Below, in pieces: positions 1-7,817 of a stretch of DNA of 64,000 nt. Position 1 is the stretch's first letter. Each line of letters starts with the position of its first letter. Origin of the DNA: Halorhabdus utahensis DSM 12940 (GTDB lineage: Archaea > Halobacteriota > Halobacteria > Halobacteriales > Haloarculaceae); contig NC_013158.1 in NCBI RefSeq assembly GCF_000023945.1, positions 1,426,001 through 1,490,000 of the forward strand, given 5' to 3'. The notes beneath the pieces were generated by a model. The model worked only from the letters and a program-made list of their open reading frames with translations, did no database searches and was not told where the DNA came from. The position numbers and the translations under genes were made by a program.

Positions 1-1702
1 CTTCGATGAACGATTCGAGTTTCGGTGCGGCGGGATGGCCGCCGTCTGGGATGATCTGAATGTCTTCGAGTGATTCCATCGTGTCTACCTCGTAGTCTGG
101 TTCGATCGTAATCGGTCGCTTCCCTGGGTCGTCGGTCGTCAGGAGATCGAGTGTCTCGGTCGCCAGAGCACACAGTTGGGCGAACTGTGAGGCGACACGG
201 AACGACGGGAACCCCTCGACCTCATCGTCGTCTTCGTCTGCGATGATCCGGTCGACGTACTCCGAGAGGAGCGTCTCAACGGCGATCGCGTCCCCGCCGA
301 GAACGCTGACGAGTGCCTCGATCCGGGGGTCGTCGGCGTCGGCTTCGTCGTCGTCACGCTCGCCAAACGTCTGGTAGAAGTACCACCCCGACGAGACGGA
401 GTGGAGTGCTTCGTCGTCTGCTGTCAGCAGCCCCCAGTTCTCGTTGGTCGGCAGCGGCGCGCTCCAGTCAGTGTCGGTGTTGAACGCCGAAGTGTCGCTG
501 ACGATCCGATTGTGATGCCTCGCGAGGTCCCGAGGATAGAGCAGTCGGCCGTTCAGTGTCTCACCGAAGACGTCGTAGCGAGACATCTGGTGTGGCATGA
601 CTGCCGAGACGTAGAACCTGAGCGACGTGTCATCGTTCCCCTGAAAGTCCTCGTAGGCCTTCTCGACAGGTGTGAGATCGTCATCGTCTGTCGCTGCCTG
701 GTACAGTAGGTTGTACAATTCGTAGATTTCCTCGGTCGAAGCCCGACCGAAGAAGTACGGCAGATAGTACACCTTCGCCCCGAAGGTTCGATACGTACAG
801 GCCTCGACGAACGTCTCGGCGTTCATCACCGTCACGGCCGCATCTTCGGAGATGGAATGGGTTCGCCAGGCTTCCTCGATGTCAAGGCCCGGGAACTTCT
901 CCAGTTGCTTGCCCAGGAAGTAGTTCTGTGGGTCTTCGGACGTGCCAACGGTCCGTGTTCGCTGCCCGGTGACGAGATCCGTGGCCTCGCCAGAGGAATC
1001 ATCGGCCTTGTTCTTGGTGACGAGTTTCGAGAGCTTGCGCTGACGCATCGCCTCGTTGAACACGTCGAGATCGCCGGGCCACTGGTATCCACCGTCGGGC
1101 TCGGTTTTGACCTGGACAGTGAGCAACGCGGTCGTGGACTCACCGCCGAGTTTGGTGGTAAGGTCGTCCTCGATACGATCGAGTGCGTCGTCGTCTTCGC
1201 CCAGCGTTGCCAGTGCCTCGACGATCCAACCGTCCTCGTGATCGGCTGCCGCTTCCTGAACGACAGAATCGGTCGCCCACTTCGTGAGACGCTCTTTCGC
1301 GTAGCGGGCGAGTTTCTCGGGATCGCTGTTCCGACCCGCCTGGTGAGTGACACTGTGGTCGATGCCCCGCGCTGCCGGATACTTGCAGTGGCCGACGCGT
1401 TCGACCAAGTCGGCGCTGTAGCGGCTGACCTCGACGGGACCGCTGCCGTTCTTGGCGAGCGCCGGCTCCTCGCCGCTTAGATCCACTCGGACGACGATCA
1501 GGCTGTCGTCGGTATCGATGAGATCACCCGCTTCGTCCGGCGTGAGATAGGGGCCGTACGTCCCACCGCCCGCCGTCGCGAGCGTGTAGAGCTTTCCGTA
1601 GAGGTACTGGATCGTCCGGAGCGACGTGATCGGTATTTCGGGAAGTTCGTCGTCCAGTCGCTCCGGTGGGTACTCCTCGCGAAATTCATCGGGCGAAAGC
1701 AT
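1..1702 (-). CDS. cas8b: CRISPR-associated protein Cas8b (Csh1/TM1802 family), partial at left edge
   Basis: An uninterrupted minus-strand frame starts with ATG at 1702 and runs off position 1, giving about 567 residues without a stop; the C-terminus lies outside the window. The N-terminus reads SPDEFREEYPPERLDDELPE and is followed by TSLRTIQYLYGKLYTLA, which I recognise from haloarchaeal Cas8b/Csh1. In type I-B systems this large subunit of Cascade recognises the PAM and stabilises the crRNA complex. The start overlaps the end of cas6 by 17 bases, so the two are translated as one operon. Cas7, Cas5, Cas3 and the adaptation genes are expected further left; that is inference from the usual haloarchaeal gene order. 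Confidence 0.85.
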   Translation of the reverse strand, partial: MLSPDEFREEYPPERLDDELPEIPITSLRTIQYLYGKLYTLATAGGGTYGPYLTPDEAGDLIDTDDSLIVVRVDLSGEEPALAKNGSGPVEVSRYSADLVERVGHCKYPAARGIDHSVTHQAGRNSDPEKLARYAKERLTKWATDSVVQEAAADHEDGWIVEALATLGEDDDALDRIEDDLTTKLGGESTTALLTVQVKTEPDGGYQWPGDLDVFNEAMRQRKLSKLVTKNKADDSSGEATDLVTGQRTRTVGTSEDPQNYFLGKQLEKFPGLDIEEAWRTHSISEDAAVTVMNAETFVEACTYRTFGAKVYYLPYFFGRASTEEIYELYNLLYQAATDDDDLTPVEKAYEDFQGNDDTSLRFYVSAVMPHQMSRYDVFGETLNGRLLYPRDLARHHNRIVSDTSAFNTDTDWSAPLPTNENWGLLTADDEALHSVSSGWYFYQTFGERDDDEADADDPRIEALVSVLGGDAIAVETLLSEYVDRIIADEDDDEVEGFPSFRVASQFAQLCALATETLDLLTTDDPGKRPITIEPDYEVDTMESLEDIQIIPDGGHPAAPKLESFIE

Positions 1703-2501
1703 TCTTACCCTCCATCGCGGATTCACCTGGGCCGGTTTTGTCGACGATGTTCACGAACCCAAACCCGAGCGAATTCCGTTCGCCGATACCCACGTCCAAC
1801 AGCAGGTTCAGGTGTCGCCGATGGTCATCATTCCGAACAGTGTACTCGAAACGCCACTTGCTCAACACCCACGTCTCAGTCTCGCCGGTGGTCGGCGTGA
1901 CCGGAATCGCGAACGTCTTGAGCAACTCGTAGCCGTCGAACAACTCGCCGTCGACCTCGCTCGGTCCGGGCAGGTACTCCGGACAGAACAGATCATGTTT
2001 CTTGTCCAGGTTCGCCTCGATCTGGTTGCGGAACGGCTCCATCGTGTGTTCCGGTCGCCAGAACTCCGCCTCGTCGTGTTCCGTCTCGATCCCATACTCC
2101 TCGAAGCGCCAAGGAGGAATTCGAACCAACACGCCGGTTCCAGTCGAAATGGTCCCGCTCGTTCCGGGTTCGCCGACATCGGGCGCGAGCGGCGTGATCT
2201 CCTCGACGGTGAAGGGCATCTCGCCGATGTTCAGCTCGGGGTCGTCCTTCAGGTCGGCGGCGACGTGGGCCAGCAGATCCTCGTACGGCGAGGCGACGAG
2301 GAGCGTTCGCTCGTCACCTTCGTCCATGTCGCCCGGCGGGAAGGGGTTCGAGTAGGTAAACGCCTTCGGACGGTTCTCGTCGTGGCTGGCCTCGTACTCG
2401 GTCCCGTCCAGCGCTTTCCAGAGTCGCCCGCGGAGCTTGTGATGATACGCGTTGTCGTATGCCGCGTCGGCTCGTGCCCGCAACCGGGCGAGTACACGCA
2501 T
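1686..2501 (-). CDS. cas6: CRISPR-associated endoribonuclease Cas6
   Basis: 271 residues. Cas6 cuts pre-crRNA inside the repeat to release crRNAs with an 8-nt repeat-derived 5' tag. The N-terminus (RLRARADAAYDNAYHHKL) and the C-terminal glycine-rich loop GIGERNSLGFGFVNIV near residues 239-254 are characteristic of the RAMP fold of Cas6. Two adjacent histidines near residue 20 are candidate catalytic residues, but I cannot assign catalysis from sequence alone. It is the first gene of the minus-strand cas operon. A TATA-like CTTATTAAAG lies at about 2564-2573, some 60 bases upstream, and the two decayed CRISPR repeats lie just beyond it. Confidence 0.9.
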   Translation of the reverse strand: MRVLARLRARADAAYDNAYHHKLRGRLWKALDGTEYEASHDENRPKAFTYSNPFPPGDMDEGDERTLLVASPYEDLLAHVAADLKDDPELNIGEMPFTVEEITPLAPDVGEPGTSGTISTGTGVLVRIPPWRFEEYGIETEHDEAEFWRPEHTMEPFRNQIEANLDKKHDLFCPEYLPGPSEVDGELFDGYELLKTFAIPVTPTTGETETWVLSKWRFEYTVRNDDHRRHLNLLLDVGIGERNSLGFGFVNIVDKTGPGESAMEGKNAFAR

Positions 2502-2592
2502 CCAGCGTCACCCCACCTCTCGTCGTTTAGTTGTTAACATTCCGCCATTGAAATCATACGGCTCTTTAATAAGGTTCATCATACCAATGTGA

Positions 2593-2687
2593 AAGTGAAG
2601 CCCACAGGGGGCCATCTGAAACGATACCTCGGTCTGACCAACAGCCAAGAATGGCTGACTTCAACTGCGCAGCGCTCCATCCGAAAC
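2593..2687 (-). CRISPR. Two degenerate CRISPR repeats flanking one spacer-sized gap (array remnant)
   Basis: On the minus strand, 2622-2593 begins GTTTCAGATGG and contains CCC..TGTGGG; 2687-2658 begins GTTTCGGATGG and ends GTTGAAGT. Aligned by eye to the 30-nt haloarchaeal type I-B repeat (begins GTTTCAGACG, ends GTTGAAGC) they match 21/30 and 20/30, and the two share the same departures (GATGG). Their equivalent ends are 65 bases apart, exactly one 30-base repeat plus a 35-base spacer. One copy has kept the 3' handle GTTGAAG, the other the 5' half and the TGTGGG stem. No further copies are convincing, so this looks like an eroded stub of an array upstream of cas6. Confidence 0.5.
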
Positions 2688-2998
2688 AGCCGCGATTGCC
2701 GAGGCATATAACTCAATATTCGGCTAGATTATGACTATTTCGTGTCCTCCTCCAAATCGTTCGGTGAGGCACCAACGTGACCGTTCCTAAGCCAGTTGAA
2801 TGTCGGTTCTTCGTCGAGGGTGGTAGGCGGTCGGAGCATGGATCTTGAGCGACCACCCGAAACGCCTAATTCCAAGGAGACACCATTATGTAATGGCGCT
2901 CCCGCATCGTTTCGGGGGTTTTGCCTAAACTGACGCGCTTCACCTTGGAGGGGGATCGCGTCGGTGCCGTCTTATGCGGCATATACGACTAGTGTGCT
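2688..2998. other. Non-coding stretch between CRISPR remnant and vapBC remnant
   Basis: No convincing gene. It holds a short inverted repeat (CCATTA-TG-TAATGG, 2883-2896) and moderately AT-rich sequence. Composition is lower in GC than the coding regions, as in degraded accessory DNA. If an array once existed, its AT-rich leader would have been here, but I cannot recognise one. Confidence 0.4.
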
Positions 2999-3362
2999 TT
3001 ATCGTATTAAATCTAGGGGACCAACAGATAAGAAAGGCTGGAAAGTACTACCGGACCTCCGTTGAAATGCAATACACACTTCTGTTGAATCGGTCACGAC
3101 GAGATCGAGATCGACGAAGTCGTACAGCGGTGGCTTGTCGAAATCCGTGGCGTTGTGGGTAACGAACGTGCCACCTGCGGCGTAAGCAGTAGCAGGGTTG
3201 AGCAGATCAGCGGAGGCCAATCGAATATCCTGTGAGCGAAGTTGTGCGTCCAGATGCACGGCTTCGAGGGCACACTCGTCGGTCCAGCAGATCGTTGAAC
3301 GACGCATCATCCCATTTCAGATCGCCTAACCGCTCTGTGACGTCCTCGGAGACATCGCGACC
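2999..3362 (-). pseudogene. Collapsed vapBC toxin-antitoxin remnant (antitoxin N-part joined to PIN toxin C-part)
   Basis: Reading the minus strand from about 3362, one frame gives DVSEDVTERLGDLKWDDASF, the N-terminal signature of haloarchaeal VapB-like antitoxins, but without a start codon. It runs out after NDLL. From about 3240 a different frame carries the last third of a PIN-domain VapC: ADLLNPATAYAAGGTFVTHN followed by ATDFDKPP, with the usual ending near 3089. The antitoxin C-terminus and the toxin N-terminus with its first catalytic acids are missing, so a deletion has fused the two genes out of frame. The 103-codon ORF starting at 3310 that covers the toxin part is probably not functional. 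Confidence 0.6.
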
Positions 3363-3394
3363 TTTAGGACCGCCCACCACTCACTGGTAGTATC

Positions 3395-4150
3395 GTGCGC
3401 GTCGAGCAGAGTTTCATTCCGGTCAGGGGCGTCGGCGAGCAGACCGAGCGCAAGCTGTGGCGGCAGGGAATTACCCACTGGGACGACTTTTACCCCGACG
3501 CCGTCGGCTCGACGACCGCCGAGCGAATCGAGACGTTCATCGACGATGCTCGCGAGCGGTTGGCTCACGGTGACAGCCACTACTTCGGCCGGCAGTTCCC
3601 CAGCCAGGCCCAGTGGCGACTCTACGAATCCTTCCAGGACGGCGCAGCCTTCTTCGACATCGAGACGACCGGCTTGGATCAGCGCCACGACACGGTGACG
3701 ACCGTCAGCGTCCGGCAGGGCGGCGAAACGAAGACCTTCGTCCGTGATCGCGACCTCACCGCCGACCGCCTCCGGGAGGTCTTCGCCGACGCCGACCTGC
3801 TGGTCTCGTTCAACGGCAAACGCTTCGACGTGCCCTTTCTCCAGCAATCGTTCGACCTCGACGGCGTCCTCGACCGGCCGCACCTCGATCTCATGTACCC
3901 CTGCCGGCAAATCGATCTGACCGGCGGGCTCAAACAGATCGAGAAAGACGTCGGCATCCAGCGCGACCGGCCGGACCTCTCGGGAAAGGACGCCGTTCGG
4001 CTGTGGTACGAGGCCGAGCGCGGCGACGATGCCGCTTTGGAGACGCTGATCTCCTACAACCGCGAGGACGTCGACCACCTGGAGACTGTCGCCGATCGGG
4101 TCGCCACGCGTCTCCACGAATCGACCGTCCCCGACGACTGTACGTTCTGA
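3395..4150 (+). CDS. RNase H-like exonuclease, YprB family
   Basis: 251 residues, GTG start. The core matches the DnaQ/RNase H-like 3'-5' exonuclease fold: AAFFDIETTGL (DxE, motif I) near residue 87, LLVSFNGKRFDVPFLQ (motif II with Asp) and YNREDVDHLE (motif III, last catalytic Asp). The N-terminal part (VRGVGEQTERKLWRQGITHW) resembles a helix-hairpin-helix that could bind nucleic acid. This is the ribonuclease-H-like domain family seen in bacterial YprB; the physiological substrate is unknown. The gene ends exactly where the convergent rhomboid gene ends. Confidence 0.7.
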   Translation: MRVEQSFIPVRGVGEQTERKLWRQGITHWDDFYPDAVGSTTAERIETFIDDARERLAHGDSHYFGRQFPSQAQWRLYESFQDGAAFFDIETTGLDQRHDTVTTVSVRQGGETKTFVRDRDLTADRLREVFADADLLVSFNGKRFDVPFLQQSFDLDGVLDRPHLDLMYPCRQIDLTGGLKQIEKDVGIQRDRPDLSGKDAVRLWYEAERGDDAALETLISYNREDVDHLETVADRVATRLHESTVPDDCTF

Positions 4151-4786
4151 TCAGAACTGGCCCCGTCGACCGCCGCGGGGCGGCGATCGAGTGGATTGCT
4201 CGGCTCGTAATACGTGTGCCCGCCCGGCGAGCAGCCCGAGCACGAGGCCGGTGAAGTGGGCGACCAGTGCGACCTGACGGCCCCGCGTCAGCCACGTGAT
4301 CGCGAGGGCGACGCCGATCATGACGAGGATCGCCACCCGCGGATCGACACTGATCCGGTCGGCGACGGCATCGGTGATCGGATTACCCGACAGGATGTAC
4401 CCGAGCAGGCCGAAAACCGCGCCGCTGGCACCGAGAACCGCCACCGGTCCACCCAGCACCTGGCCGACCGTCACCTCCAGCACCCCGGCGATGACCCCGA
4501 CGACGACGAAAAACGCATAAAAGCGCCAGGGTTCCGTCCGGCGTTCGAGAATGATCCCGATCACGAACAGGAAGAGGGCATTCGGGACCAGATGCATGAT
4601 CCGACGGTGGACGAACACGCTCGTCACCAGCGTCCAGGGGTTCTCCGAGAGCGGCCAGGCGAGGGCGAACGCGAATGACACGCCGAAAACACCAAGCAGT
4701 TCCTGAAAGAGGAACACGACGACCAGCACGCCGATCAGTACCGTGGTTGGACTGCTCGCCTGCGCCGTACTCCCGGCCCGGTCCAT
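4151..4786 (-). CDS. Rhomboid family intramembrane serine protease
   Basis: 211 residues from ATG 4786 (a GTG at 4804 is an alternative). Six hydrophobic segments are visible. The catalytic serine motif GASGAVFGLLGY and the later VAHFTGLVLG, which supplies the histidine, define the rhomboid dyad; FVHRRIMHLVPNALFLF is the family's conserved HxxxN-type segment after the first loop. Rhomboids cleave transmembrane substrates inside the membrane; the substrate here is unknown. It lies convergent to the exonuclease gene and is followed upstream by the feo operon transcribed in the same direction. Confidence 0.85.
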   Translation of the reverse strand: MDRAGSTAQASSPTTVLIGVLVVVFLFQELLGVFGVSFAFALAWPLSENPWTLVTSVFVHRRIMHLVPNALFLFVIGIILERRTEPWRFYAFFVVVGVIAGVLEVTVGQVLGGPVAVLGASGAVFGLLGYILSGNPITDAVADRISVDPRVAILVMIGVALAITWLTRGRQVALVAHFTGLVLGLLAGRAHVLRAEQSTRSPPRGGRRGQF

Positions 4787-4854
4787 ACCACGACGTGGGG
4801 CCACAGGGAAAAGAAACGGTCGGTCGAGCGAGGTGTGGCCGGTGAGCGGGGAGC

Positions 4855-5037
4855 CTACTCCGTGCCGCCGTCGGCACGCAGCCGATCGGTGGCGGTCCGG
4901 CGGAGTTGTTCGAAGACGCCCTCACAGGCGTCACAGTCGCCACAGGTGACCGTCGAGCAGGACAGCGACGCGCCACAGCGGGGGCACTGCAGGTCCTCGG
5001 TCGGCTCGAAGTCGAGGCCGCAGGTCGGGCAGTTCAT
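4855..5037 (-). CDS. Small zinc-ribbon protein, third gene of the feo operon
   Basis: 60 residues. The ATG at 5037 overlaps the feoB stop (ATGA), which fixes the start; a longer upstream frame exists but is inside feoB. The protein opens with MNCPTCGLDF and continues CPRCGASLSC and CGDCDACEGVF, giving eight cysteines, six of them in three CxxC pairs. A metal-binding (zinc ribbon or rubredoxin-like) fold is likely. Bacterial feo operons often end with a small cysteine-rich FeoC; this protein has an analogous position but no recognisable homology, so its role in ferrous iron uptake is inferred from coupling alone. Confidence 0.7.
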   Translation of the reverse strand: MNCPTCGLDFEPTEDLQCPRCGASLSCSTVTCGDCDACEGVFEQLRRTATDRLRADGGTE

Positions 5038-6938
5038 ACCCCGAGCACCCCCAGCGTGGCGGCCGCGACCGCGCCGACGCTGAAGGCCGCGACCCACGAG
5101 CCGAGCCACATCAGGAGCGCGCTCTTCTTGCCGCGCTCCTTGAGGATCATCGTCATCGTCAGAATACAGGGGACAAACAGCGTGATGACGATCAGGCCGA
5201 CGAATATCTGGGCGTTGCTCAGCGCCATGTCGGTCATGCCGGCGGCGGCGAAGTCACGCCGGATCAGCCCGAGGACGAGGATCTGCCCGAAGTCCGCGGG
5301 CATGCCGATCAGCGTCGTCAGCGGTCGCAGGCCGTCCATGATCGCGTCCAGTCCGCCGACGTAATCCAGAGCGGAGACGACCAGGGCCGTCGCGGCGAAC
5401 AGCGGCGCGGCCTCCCGCAGGAACATCTTGGTGCGGTTGTAGGTCTTCCGGAGGAGGTTGCCCGGCCGGGGGACGCGCAGCCGTGGGAGTTCCGTCACGA
5501 GCGCCTGACCCTCCCCGGGCAGCGTCCGGTCGAGGACGAGTCCGGCGATGCCGAGCACGGCCAGCAGGACGCCGAGGTAGCCGAACCACCAGACCAGCCC
5601 GAGTCCCGCGAGCAGCCCCATGATGACGCCGATCTGGGCCGAACACGGCACGGCCAGGCCGAGCAGCGCGGTCGAGATGAGGCGCTCGCGTTTCGAGCCG
5701 ACCATCCGGGTGGTGATGACCGCCATCGTCACGCAGCCGACGCCGACGATCATCGGGACGACCGCCCGGCCGTTGAGGCCGATCCGGTTGAGACCGCGAT
5801 CGGTCAATACCGCGAGCCGGGGCAGGATACCCGAGTCCTCGAGCAGCCCGATAGCGAGGTAGAAGGCCAGCACCAGCGGCAGCAGGACGCCGACGACGTA
5901 CTGGACGGTGATCGTCAGCAGGCCGAGTTCGGGGTTGATCAGCAGGAACTCGATCGGGTCGACCCAGGCCGCCTCTGGCAGGAGGTCACTCACGAACGCC
6001 TCGACGGCGGGGTTGTAGTGCTGGGCGAAAATGTCGCCCTCCGTGATGCCGACGATCCGCTGGGCGACCACCCCGCCGATGAGGTAGAAGATGAGTCCGA
6101 GCATCGCCAGCGCGATCGGCGTGCCCGTCAGGGGGTGGATCATGAGGTCGGAGAGCCACTCCCTGATCCCGCCCTCGACCTCGGTGACGGTCTGGACCTC
6201 GTCGGCGATCGACTGGACGCGCGAGCGACGGCCCCCGTAGATCTCCTCGCGCAGTCCGGGCTCGACCAGGGCGGCCGATCCGCCGTCGGCCATCACGCCG
6301 CCGACGTCGACCTCGCGGGCCAGCGGCTCGTCACCCTCGACCAGCAGCGTCTTCTCGGCACGTGTCGCCGTAAGTTCGTCGGGGAGTTCGTCGTAGTAGT
6401 CCTCGACGGCGGTCGTTTCGGGCGCGGTCGCCTCGGGGATCCGCTCGCGAAGGTCGTCGGTCCCCTCGCCGTCGACGGCGACGGTCGGGACGACCGGGAC
6501 GCCCAGGGCATCCTCCAGCGCGTCGACGTCGATATCGATCCCGCCGGCCTCGGCCTCGTCCATCATATTGAGGGCGACGACGGTCGGGATACCCATATCG
6601 AGCAGTTGCAGCGTCAGGAACAGATCCCGGTCGAGGTGGGTCGCGTCGACGACGTTGACCACGGCGTCTGCCTCCAGGACGATCTCGCGGGTGACCCGCT
6701 CCTCCTCGTTGAACGCGGAGATGCCGTAGACGCCGGGCGTGTCCGTCAGCTGGTAGTCGCCGAACTCGGCGAGCGTGGTGTCGACGGTGGTGCCGGGGTA
6801 ATTCGAAACGTCGACGTACTGCTCGGCGAGTTCGGCGAAGACGACACTCTTGCCGACGTTCGGACAGCCAACCAGCGCCAGGGTGGAATCGGCGTCGATC
6901 TCGCTCGCGTCACACCCAGTGTCGTGACAGCCCTCCAT
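5034..6938 (-). CDS. feoB: Ferrous iron transport protein B
   Basis: About 634 residues. The N-terminal G domain carries the P-loop GCPNVGKS (residues 24-31), switch region YPGTTVD, DTPGVYG (G3) and NMMD (G4). The C-terminal half contains two Gate/nucleoside-recognition-type membrane regions and multiple TM helices, including VVPMIVGVGCVTMAV and AVPCSAQIGVIMG, the conserved cysteine-containing segments of FeoB. It is the GTP-dependent Fe2+ permease of the cytoplasmic membrane. A GTG at 6944 would overlap the feoA stop; the ATG at 6938 is the more likely start. It is coupled upstream to feoA and downstream to a zinc-ribbon gene. Confidence 0.95.
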   Translation of the reverse strand: MEGCHDTGCDASEIDADSTLALVGCPNVGKSVVFAELAEQYVDVSNYPGTTVDTTLAEFGDYQLTDTPGVYGISAFNEEERVTREIVLEADAVVNVVDATHLDRDLFLTLQLLDMGIPTVVALNMMDEAEAGGIDIDVDALEDALGVPVVPTVAVDGEGTDDLRERIPEATAPETTAVEDYYDELPDELTATRAEKTLLVEGDEPLAREVDVGGVMADGGSAALVEPGLREEIYGGRRSRVQSIADEVQTVTEVEGGIREWLSDLMIHPLTGTPIALAMLGLIFYLIGGVVAQRIVGITEGDIFAQHYNPAVEAFVSDLLPEAAWVDPIEFLLINPELGLLTITVQYVVGVLLPLVLAFYLAIGLLEDSGILPRLAVLTDRGLNRIGLNGRAVVPMIVGVGCVTMAVITTRMVGSKRERLISTALLGLAVPCSAQIGVIMGLLAGLGLVWWFGYLGVLLAVLGIAGLVLDRTLPGEGQALVTELPRLRVPRPGNLLRKTYNRTKMFLREAAPLFAATALVVSALDYVGGLDAIMDGLRPLTTLIGMPADFGQILVLGLIRRDFAAAGMTDMALSNAQIFVGLIVITLFVPCILTMTMILKERGKKSALLMWLGSWVAAFSVGAVAAATLGVLGV

Positions 6939-6940
6939 GG

Positions 6941-7180
6941 TCACTCACCCGCCCCCGCAGTCGGCCGTTCGACCTCGATCTCGCCGGCGAGGTCCGAGCC
7001 GAGGGCGAGATCCGTCCCGTTGCGCCGCACGATCACCGGCCCCTTCCGGATGTGGTGCCGACACTCGACGGCCCCGTCCAGGAATCCCAGGCGTAACAGC
7101 CGTGCTCGTGTGTCCCCGTCCGGTACCTCGGTCAACCGGACGGACTCCCCTGAACCCACGTCGGCCAGTACCTCACTCAT
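6941..7180 (-). CDS. feoA: FeoA family protein
   Basis: 79 residues with the FeoA SH3-like layout: VRLTEVPDGDTRARLLRLGF in the middle, then a C-terminal strand segment. FeoA binds the FeoB G domain and is needed for ferrous iron uptake. It is the first gene of the feoA-feoB-zinc-ribbon operon, directly adjoining feoB. The start ATG at 7180 abuts a DtxR-like box, which points to repression under iron-replete conditions. Confidence 0.9.
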   Translation of the reverse strand: MSEVLADVGSGESVRLTEVPDGDTRARLLRLGFLDGAVECRHHIRKGPVIVRRNGTDLALGSDLAGEIEVERPTAGAGE

Positions 7181-7216
7181 TTAGTCTCACCTAACTACGG
7201 ATTCGCTAGGTTAACC
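7181..7216 (-). promoter_or_regulatory. DtxR/IdeR-like iron box at the feo promoter
   Basis: Immediately upstream of the feoA ATG the minus strand reads TTAGGTGAGACTAA (7194-7181), an inverted repeat TTAG-N6-CTAA that agrees with the bacterial DtxR consensus core TTAGGTTAGCCTAA at 12 of 14 positions by eye. A second half-site, TAGGTTAACC on the plus strand at 7207-7216, lies 12 bases further upstream. Archaeal DtxR homologues (SirR/Idr family) use related sequences. The sites sit where a regulator would block a short-leadered transcript; binding is inferred. Confidence 0.5.
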
Positions 7217-7349
7217 AAAAAGGACCCATGGGTGTTCCCGGTCGATGAAAACAGAGGTGGACAAACGTGATGGTTTAGGCCGACCAAGAACGCGATCGGG
7301 TCGCTCGACTCCGGCAGATCTTTCGGCGCCAGTGGCATACGGAGCGACG

Positions 7350-7778
7350 ATGACTGCCAAGGGGACCTACACCCTCGTGATCGAACTCACAGAGAGGGCG
7401 ACGATCACCTTCGGCGCGGCGGGCGAGCGCGAGCTGGCGGCTGGCGGGTACGCCTACACCGGCAGCGCCTTCGGGACGGGCGGGTTCGGCCGGATCGACC
7501 GCCACCGCGAACTCGCGGCGGGCGAGCGGGACGTTCGCCACTGGCACGTCGATTACCTGCTGGGGCACCCCGGGACGGAATTGACGGACGTGGTGAAGAC
7601 GGTCGGCGAAGACGTCGAATGTCAGGTCGCGCGGGCGATCACGGCCGCGGCGACACCGATCAGCGGGATCGGGGCCTCGGACTGCGGCTGTGAAACGCAT
7701 CTCGCGTACGCGCCCGATCACGAGGGCCTCCAGCGACGGGTCGAGGGTGCCCACCGGGCAAGCGACGCCGAGAACTGA
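7350..7778 (+). CDS. DUF123 (GIY-YIG-like) family protein
   Basis: 142 residues from ATG 7350; the frame is open further upstream but that extension lacks homology-like character. The sequence TYTLVIELTERATITFGAAG at the start, GYAYTGSAFGTGGFGRIDRH in the first third and a late GIGASDCGCETHL match the DUF123 family, which is related to the GIY-YIG nuclease fold (here the GYAYTGSA motif). These proteins occur alone or fused to endonuclease III in archaea; their substrate is not established. It is divergent from the feo operon and followed by thiE. Confidence 0.75.
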   Translation: MTAKGTYTLVIELTERATITFGAAGERELAAGGYAYTGSAFGTGGFGRIDRHRELAAGERDVRHWHVDYLLGHPGTELTDVVKTVGEDVECQVARAITAAATPISGIGASDCGCETHLAYAPDHEGLQRRVEGAHRASDAEN

Positions 7779-7817
7779 ACCGCAACGCACTCAGTGGCAC
7801 CGGTCCGATCCACAGTC

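Noticed and set aside
2834-2863. A third CRISPR-like sequence ending in CCCGAAAC
   Set aside because: Only the end matches, and its spacing from the other two (176 bases) does not fit multiples of 65.
2883-2896. Inverted repeat CCATTA-TG-TAATGG as a regulatory site
   Set aside because: No gene start within a sensible distance; likely chance.
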